From: Adiantum capillus-veneris
Taxonomy: Eukaryota; Streptophyta; Polypodiopsida; Polypodiales; Pteridaceae
DNA length: 60,000 nt
NCBI GenBank assembly: GCA_014529385.2
Contig: CM043954.1
Location: 4,839,306-4,899,305 of the forward strand
Direction of reading: 5' to 3'
In this document: positions 56,701 to 60,000 of the stretch, one piece after another
Numbering within the stretch: position 1 is the first letter of the stretch
Layout: every line of letters starts with the position of its first letter
The notes under the pieces: generated by a model
The model's database searches: none
The model's input: the letters and a program-made list of their open reading frames with translations, nothing else
Told to the model about the DNA's origin: nothing
Made by a program: the position numbers and the translations under genes

Positions 56701-57150
56701 AGGATTAGGACATGGAAAGCGCAAGAAATTTTGCAAAGAAGCCAACCCACTTGGTTGAACTACCCCAAGTTGCCGGGCTTGAAGGAAGGTGAGAGAATAA
56801 GTGTCCAATACATGGTGAAAACCCTAACGTGCGCCATAAAGTTGTTCACTGGCTCACCTGACCTTACATGCATTATGATGAGGAAAATCTACAGAACCAT
56901 CTTAGCAGTGTTCAAGACCTTCAAGCCAGGCCAGGTGACCAACAGCATCTTCTTCTTCCAAGATACATACAGATGCGCTTATGATCTATCAGGTCAGCCT
57001 TCCAAGGAGGTGATACATGCGCTGTATCAAAGGATAATGTTTCTACCATCCTATCACCTCCAGGATTTCGAAGAGGCGTTCTACACAGGCTTCTTCACCA
57101 TAAATATTGACATTTTTGGCCCAACAATGTTGAACCTGCATGCCAGATAG
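53752..57150 (+). pseudogene. element H: long extra ORF with transposon-protein-like and coiled-coil parts
   Basis: One phase is kept for 1133 codons from ATG 53752 to 57150. It is cut only by stops at 54070, 54766, 54805, 55255, 55609, 55642, 55729, 56602 and 56614; no frameshift. Codons 1-340 look globular (EFVTSIKEDGVAKVID, VAIMSQLYNQYF, FTWAMTKGTPKIINYAAYV) and resemble, by pattern only, the domain called putative plant transposon protein. Then follow a P/S/E/Q-rich linker, a coiled coil of over 250 residues (55400-56190, many E, K, L, Q heptads), an acidic linker and a C-terminal domain (WLNYPKLPGLKEGERISVQYMV, FFFQDTYRCAYDL). It lies where env-like genes occur but has no signal peptide or membrane segment. 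Function unknown. Confidence 0.7.
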
Positions 57151-57238
57151 GAATCACTGCTAAAGATGCGAGAAACGATACGATGAAGCAGCAGATCAAG
57201 GCCATGTCGGGGACGACATGAGCAAGGAGGGGGGGGAG
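57151..57238 (+). other. element H: 3' end with polypurine tract
   Basis: Short non-coding stretch with CAAGGAGGGGGGGGAG at 57223-57238 directly before TGTTAG of the LTR. Confidence 0.85.
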
Positions 57239-58171
57239 TGTTAGAAGTTGGACACACCCCACGGCATCTAACTATTTGGAGGATTATTATTTTGTAACTA
57301 TTCATTCATTCAGGAAAACTTGATTTTTCACCTTGTAAATATTGGGACTTACACAAGTTTCCAGATTGTATCCCAGTTTTGATAGTTAGATCGAGTAGAT
57401 GGTTGATTTTGGAACTTTAGGGTTTGAGAGTTGTAAGGTATATATACCACTTTTTGACCTTAATGAAAAAACCTTTTGTCATTTTAAAACAAGTTTTGAA
57501 GTCTGTGAGTGAGCGTACTGTGTATGAGAGAGAGAGTGTGTGTGAGCTTCATCTTGACGCTACGTGTGCTCCGGTGGTCAGAATCGAGTGCGGAAAAGTG
57601 TAGCGTGTTGCCCGCAACGAGAGCTACGTGCTGATACCTACATTGAGCGTGTACGGTCCGATTTAGTTCCTTCTACGAGCTTCATCGAGTGTTTGGGTGA
57701 GCATACGTTGTCCGATTTTGCATTGCAGCATATCCACGTATTCACATTGAGTAGAACCACACATTAGGCACTTTAGATTTCGGAAACGAAGACCTGCAGA
57801 TTTTGGCCAGACATCCTACGTGTTTCTGCACCATGTGTTTTGGGTCGGGATTTTGGTTCATAGACCTTAGGGAGAGCGACCTATTGGTATTAGTAGGATC
57901 TCCTCCAAGTTTTATGGTGTTTCGAGATTGTTTGATGGGTGTTCGACTCTAGAAAACATTGTAGTAAGTTTCCTCTTATGCACTCTTGAAGACTGTGACT
58001 TAGACAATTGGTATAGACCTTTGTAGCAATTAGTTAGGAGTCAGTCGAGTGTAGGTTGACACCTTATGCTTGCTTCCACGCGCCTGCGGGTCGAGCTTCG
58101 TCCTTAGTTGACATTACATGTTAGGTGAGTTCTCACTGCGCTGACGTCCATCGCGGTGTATCCGTCCAACA
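57239..58171 (+). repeat. 3' LTR of element H
   Basis: 933 bp, TGTTAGAAG to GTCCAACA, with more than 30 differences to the 5' copy by eye. The palindrome half-site AGACATCCTACGTG is kept at 57809-57822. Confidence 0.92.
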
Positions 58172-58176
58172 ATGCT
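58172..58176. repeat. right TSD of element H (atgct)
   Basis: Matches 8582-8586 exactly. Confidence 0.9.
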
Positions 58177-58363
58177 TAAAGCAACCTCACTCACAACTCC
58201 CTATATCTCTCAAGAGTAGATCTAGCCAGTCCACCGACCCTAGACTCCACTAAGCACTAAACCACTGTCTAGATGCTTCATTGAAATGTAAATGGAATGG
58301 AAATTATCTTTTGGAACAATAAGAAAACTCTGAATACGCACTCAGTCACTCATCTAATATTCA
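58177..58363 (-). other. element O: first part of the leader
   Basis: No gene. Non-coding DNA between the PBS of O and the H insertion point; continues at 8586 on the other side of H. Confidence 0.65.
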
Positions 58364-58382
58364 TTCCCCGGCAATGGCACCA
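58364..58382 (-). other. primer-binding site of element O
   Basis: Read on the minus strand: TGGTGCCATTGCCGGGGAA, one base after the LTR end CGCAAACA. It is a variant of the tRNA-Asp-type site of H and of many plant gypsy elements. Confidence 0.78.
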
Positions 58383-58383
58383 A

Positions 58384-59303
58384 TGTTTGCGAGTTGCCGC
58401 GCTGGACATCCATAGAATAGCCTTCAGGAATCAACATAAATATCAATACCAGGGAAGCGACTCGGATGAGGCATGGAAACTCACTAGGGTGTCAATCCTA
58501 ATGAAGTGAACTCGAAGAGATGCAACTACTAACTCTACAACCAAGCCAAGTAATTTGCCTATGTCCTTGTACATAGCTCTATAGTCATCACGCTTGTTTA
58601 CCATGCAAATCATATCGGATTCGCACGAAACTTGAAGGAAAGCTACAGGGGACTATCAGGAGCATATCTTATCACTGTCACATCATTCTGGGTGGGTACA
58701 TGGATCGCGATCGTTCATCCCAAAGTATGCAAAAATAGTAAATGGATGATCCTAAAGGGTCGTTTTTGGGTCCTAAAGCCTCTCCTAGGGTCAAAACAAC
58801 ATAAAATACGCATATAAACACTCAAAACAACAATTTAAGGCCACAACGGTTGCGTTTGATACCTACACCGAATCTTGAATGCTTACACTTGAATGAAAGA
58901 GCAGAGTAAGAAGAACACAATGCAATAAACAAAACTAAATTTGGATTACCGTAGCCACAATAGTGATGATTACAAGTTGGAGCCAAGAGGTCGCTCCCTG
59001 TGCGTACAGCAATAGTCACTTATCTTCAAAAAATAATCTCCCCTTCACACTAACCTTAGTGTATTATATACCTAGGGCTTTCTAAAGTGGCCGGCAGCCA
59101 CCTTCTCATGGACCTTTACATACATGATTGGAAAAATTACATCTTTGACTTAGACTTGACATAGATGATTGTCATTAGGCTTTTACAGGGTTTGATGTAT
59201 TAAACATCGGAATAATAATGTGACCACATCAAAACTTTGGCCGGCTGACCCAACGGGTGCCTTGGCTAGGTGGGCATTTGTATGTTGTTATCACCTCCAA
59301 ACA
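58384..59303 (-). repeat. 5' LTR of element O
   Basis: On the minus strand it starts TGTTTGGAGG (59303) and ends CTCGCAAACA (58384), 920 bp, close to the 933 bp of H. The end next to the PBS is firm; the outer end is chosen because it gives inverted termini TGTTTG/CAAACA. A TATA-like GTATATAATACAC is near 59070 on the minus strand. GATCGCGATC, the palindrome of the O leader, is at 58703-58712. Confidence 0.65.
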
Positions 59304-59374
59304 CTCTTAGCAGGACCTTTTGGGCACTTATCTGTAAATGTCGCATACGTTAGACTCCTTTACTATATCTCATT
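59304..59374. other. short stretch between O LTR and RT fragment
   Basis: No gene or repeat is recognised. If O was inserted in the RT of another element, this is decayed RT sequence. Confidence 0.3.
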
Positions 59375-59710
59375 CTAGAATGGCGAGGGATAGTGATTTC
59401 GCTTCCTAGCAACATTCAATGGATTATAATCTACACATACTCTCCATTTTCCATTCTTTTTTGGAGTAATAACAATAGGTGACACCCACTCAGACTCCTT
59501 TACTAGATAAATAATATCTGTTTCAAGTAACTTGTTGATCTCTTGCCACGAGGCCTCCAACACAATCTCTTCCAGTCTCCATATCTTTTGTGCTCTTGCC
59601 TTGCATCCCTCTTTAAGTAGAATTTGATGCTCCACCTTTAGCTCCCAGCAAGACTTTGTACTCCAGATTGGGGTATGATGCACACAAGTCCACATAGCCC
59701 TTCTTTTCAT
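59375..59710 (-). pseudogene. pol: RT N-terminal fragment of another Ty3/gypsy element
   Basis: A 111-codon minus-strand frame with EINKLLETDIIYLVKESEWVS, PIVITPKKNGKWRVCVDY and NPLNVARKRNHYPSPF, the fingers part of a gypsy RT. It ends at a TAG where the PF-Q-DEI motif is expected. It lies upstream of the O LTR on the same strand, so it is not the missing RT of O. It is likely the element into which O was inserted, or a fragment beside it. Confidence 0.75.
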
Positions 59711-60000
59711 GCTTGGTTAGATCTTCATCCAACGTGTTGTTATGAGACTAGGCACCCTCCTATTGCATGTGGTTAACTACAATTGGGATAGATGTGCTGT
59801 CTATTTCATTTTATTAACAGTGAGTGCATGATGATTTGTAGATTAGAATTCTGGGAGTTGAGAAGGAGGCATCGGCAAATAATAATCCTCTCAGTCATTT
59901 TATTCTTGCACAATATTTTAGATCTTTTATCAATAAGCCACTATGGATGCTTTGTAAATAGGACAGTGAGAACTCACCCTAAGAGGGTCATGCAATAAGT
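59711..60000. other. gene-less stretch at the right window edge
   Basis: No coding frame, LTR end or repeat could be supported. It may continue the RT-bearing element upstream of its RT. Confidence 0.35.

Larger units (their letters stand above)
8587..58171 (+). mobile_element. element H: about 19-kb LTR retrotransposon carrying four nested elements
   Basis: Two 933-bp LTRs (8587-9519, 57239-58171) in the same orientation, PBS at 9521, polypurine tract at 57224-57238 and matching TSDs define one element spanning 49,585 bp. Removing A, T and C with their TSD copies leaves about 19.0 kb, large for a Ty3/gypsy element. Gene order is gag, protease, RT, RNase H, doubled integrase HHCC region, integrase core, second retropepsin-like domain, tandem array, coiled-coil ORF. 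The LTRs differ at several percent of sites by eye, more than those of A, C and D, which fits H being older than the elements inside it. Confidence 0.9.
692..59303 (-). mobile_element. element O: outer non-autonomous Ty3/gypsy-type element, minus strand
   Basis: The parts of O lie on both sides of element H: LTR, PBS and start of leader to the right (59303-58177), rest of leader, gag, protease, second protease-like domain and W-P-K tail to the left (8586-692). H is inserted in the leader, giving TSD atgct on both sides. RT, RNase H and integrase are missing between 2408 and 2390, so O would need proteins from another element. The left coordinate is only the last recognisable O sequence; a 3' LTR is not in the window. 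The span given includes H and everything nested in it. Confidence 0.7.

Noticed and set aside
53752-57150. The extra ORF of H as an envelope gene
   Set aside because: No signal peptide, transmembrane segment or cleavage-site pattern; the bulk is coiled coil and charged linkers.
8587-58171. Integrated pararetrovirus (caulimovirid) as source of the RT genes
   Set aside because: All pol regions have integrase, LTRs, PBS, polypurine tracts and TSDs; no movement-protein-like frame was seen.

Overview
This window is repeat-rich nuclear DNA of a land plant. I found no host gene, tRNA or rRNA. Almost every base can be placed in LTR retrotransposons of the Ty3/gypsy type: LTRs of 0.8-2.7 kb, primer-binding sites, polypurine tracts, and Gag, retropepsin, RT, RNase H and integrase domains. 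Three of the elements carry a second RNase H downstream of the first, as known for the plant Tat/Ogre/Retand group. The species cannot be named from the sequence; a large repeat-rich genome is likely.

The window is a nest of elements, resolved here by matching LTRs, target-site duplications (TSDs) and restored reading frames. (1) Element O, minus strand, is the outer layer: 5' LTR at 58384-59303, PBS at 58364-58382, leader at 58177-58363 and 8586-6532, gag at 6531-4294, protease at 3303-2724, then a protease-like fold at 2390-2040 and a W-P-K repeat tail at 1030-692. O lacks RT, RNase H and integrase. A solo LTR (S1, 1044-1885, TSD tggcc) sits in its tail. (2) Element H, plus strand, 8587-58171, lies in the leader of O with TSD atgct and two 933-bp LTRs. 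Without its own insertions it would be about 19 kb. (3) Three insertions lie in H: element A (13372-22531, TSD atgc) in gag; DNA element T (27099-28436, flanked by ttaa) in the integrase region; element C (33501-53534, TSD atgt) in the 3' region. (4) Element D (37934-49268, TSD ccgt) lies in the RT of C.

H is the most unusual element. Its order is gag, protease, RT, RNase H, two successive integrase-type HHCC regions, integrase core, a second retropepsin-like domain with a W-P-K basic tail, a tandem array of about 284 bp, and then a 1133-codon frame (53752-57150) with a transposon-protein-like N-terminus and a long coiled coil, ending just before the polypurine tract. H and O each carry their own perfect palindrome, repeated in diverged leader repeats and present whole or as a half-site in the LTR. 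The palindromes are kept much better than the DNA around them.

A, C and D are Tat-like elements sharing a PBS that reads TTGGTGCCCCCAC, 4-bp TSDs, a CT-microsatellite in the transcribed part of the LTR, a hairpin followed by a PBS-like TGGTGCCC in U5, and one or two micro-ORFs of about 70 codons ahead of gag. All elements are broken. Most stops are explicable by C-to-T or G-to-A change in methylated DNA, with few frameshifts, so the original products remain readable.
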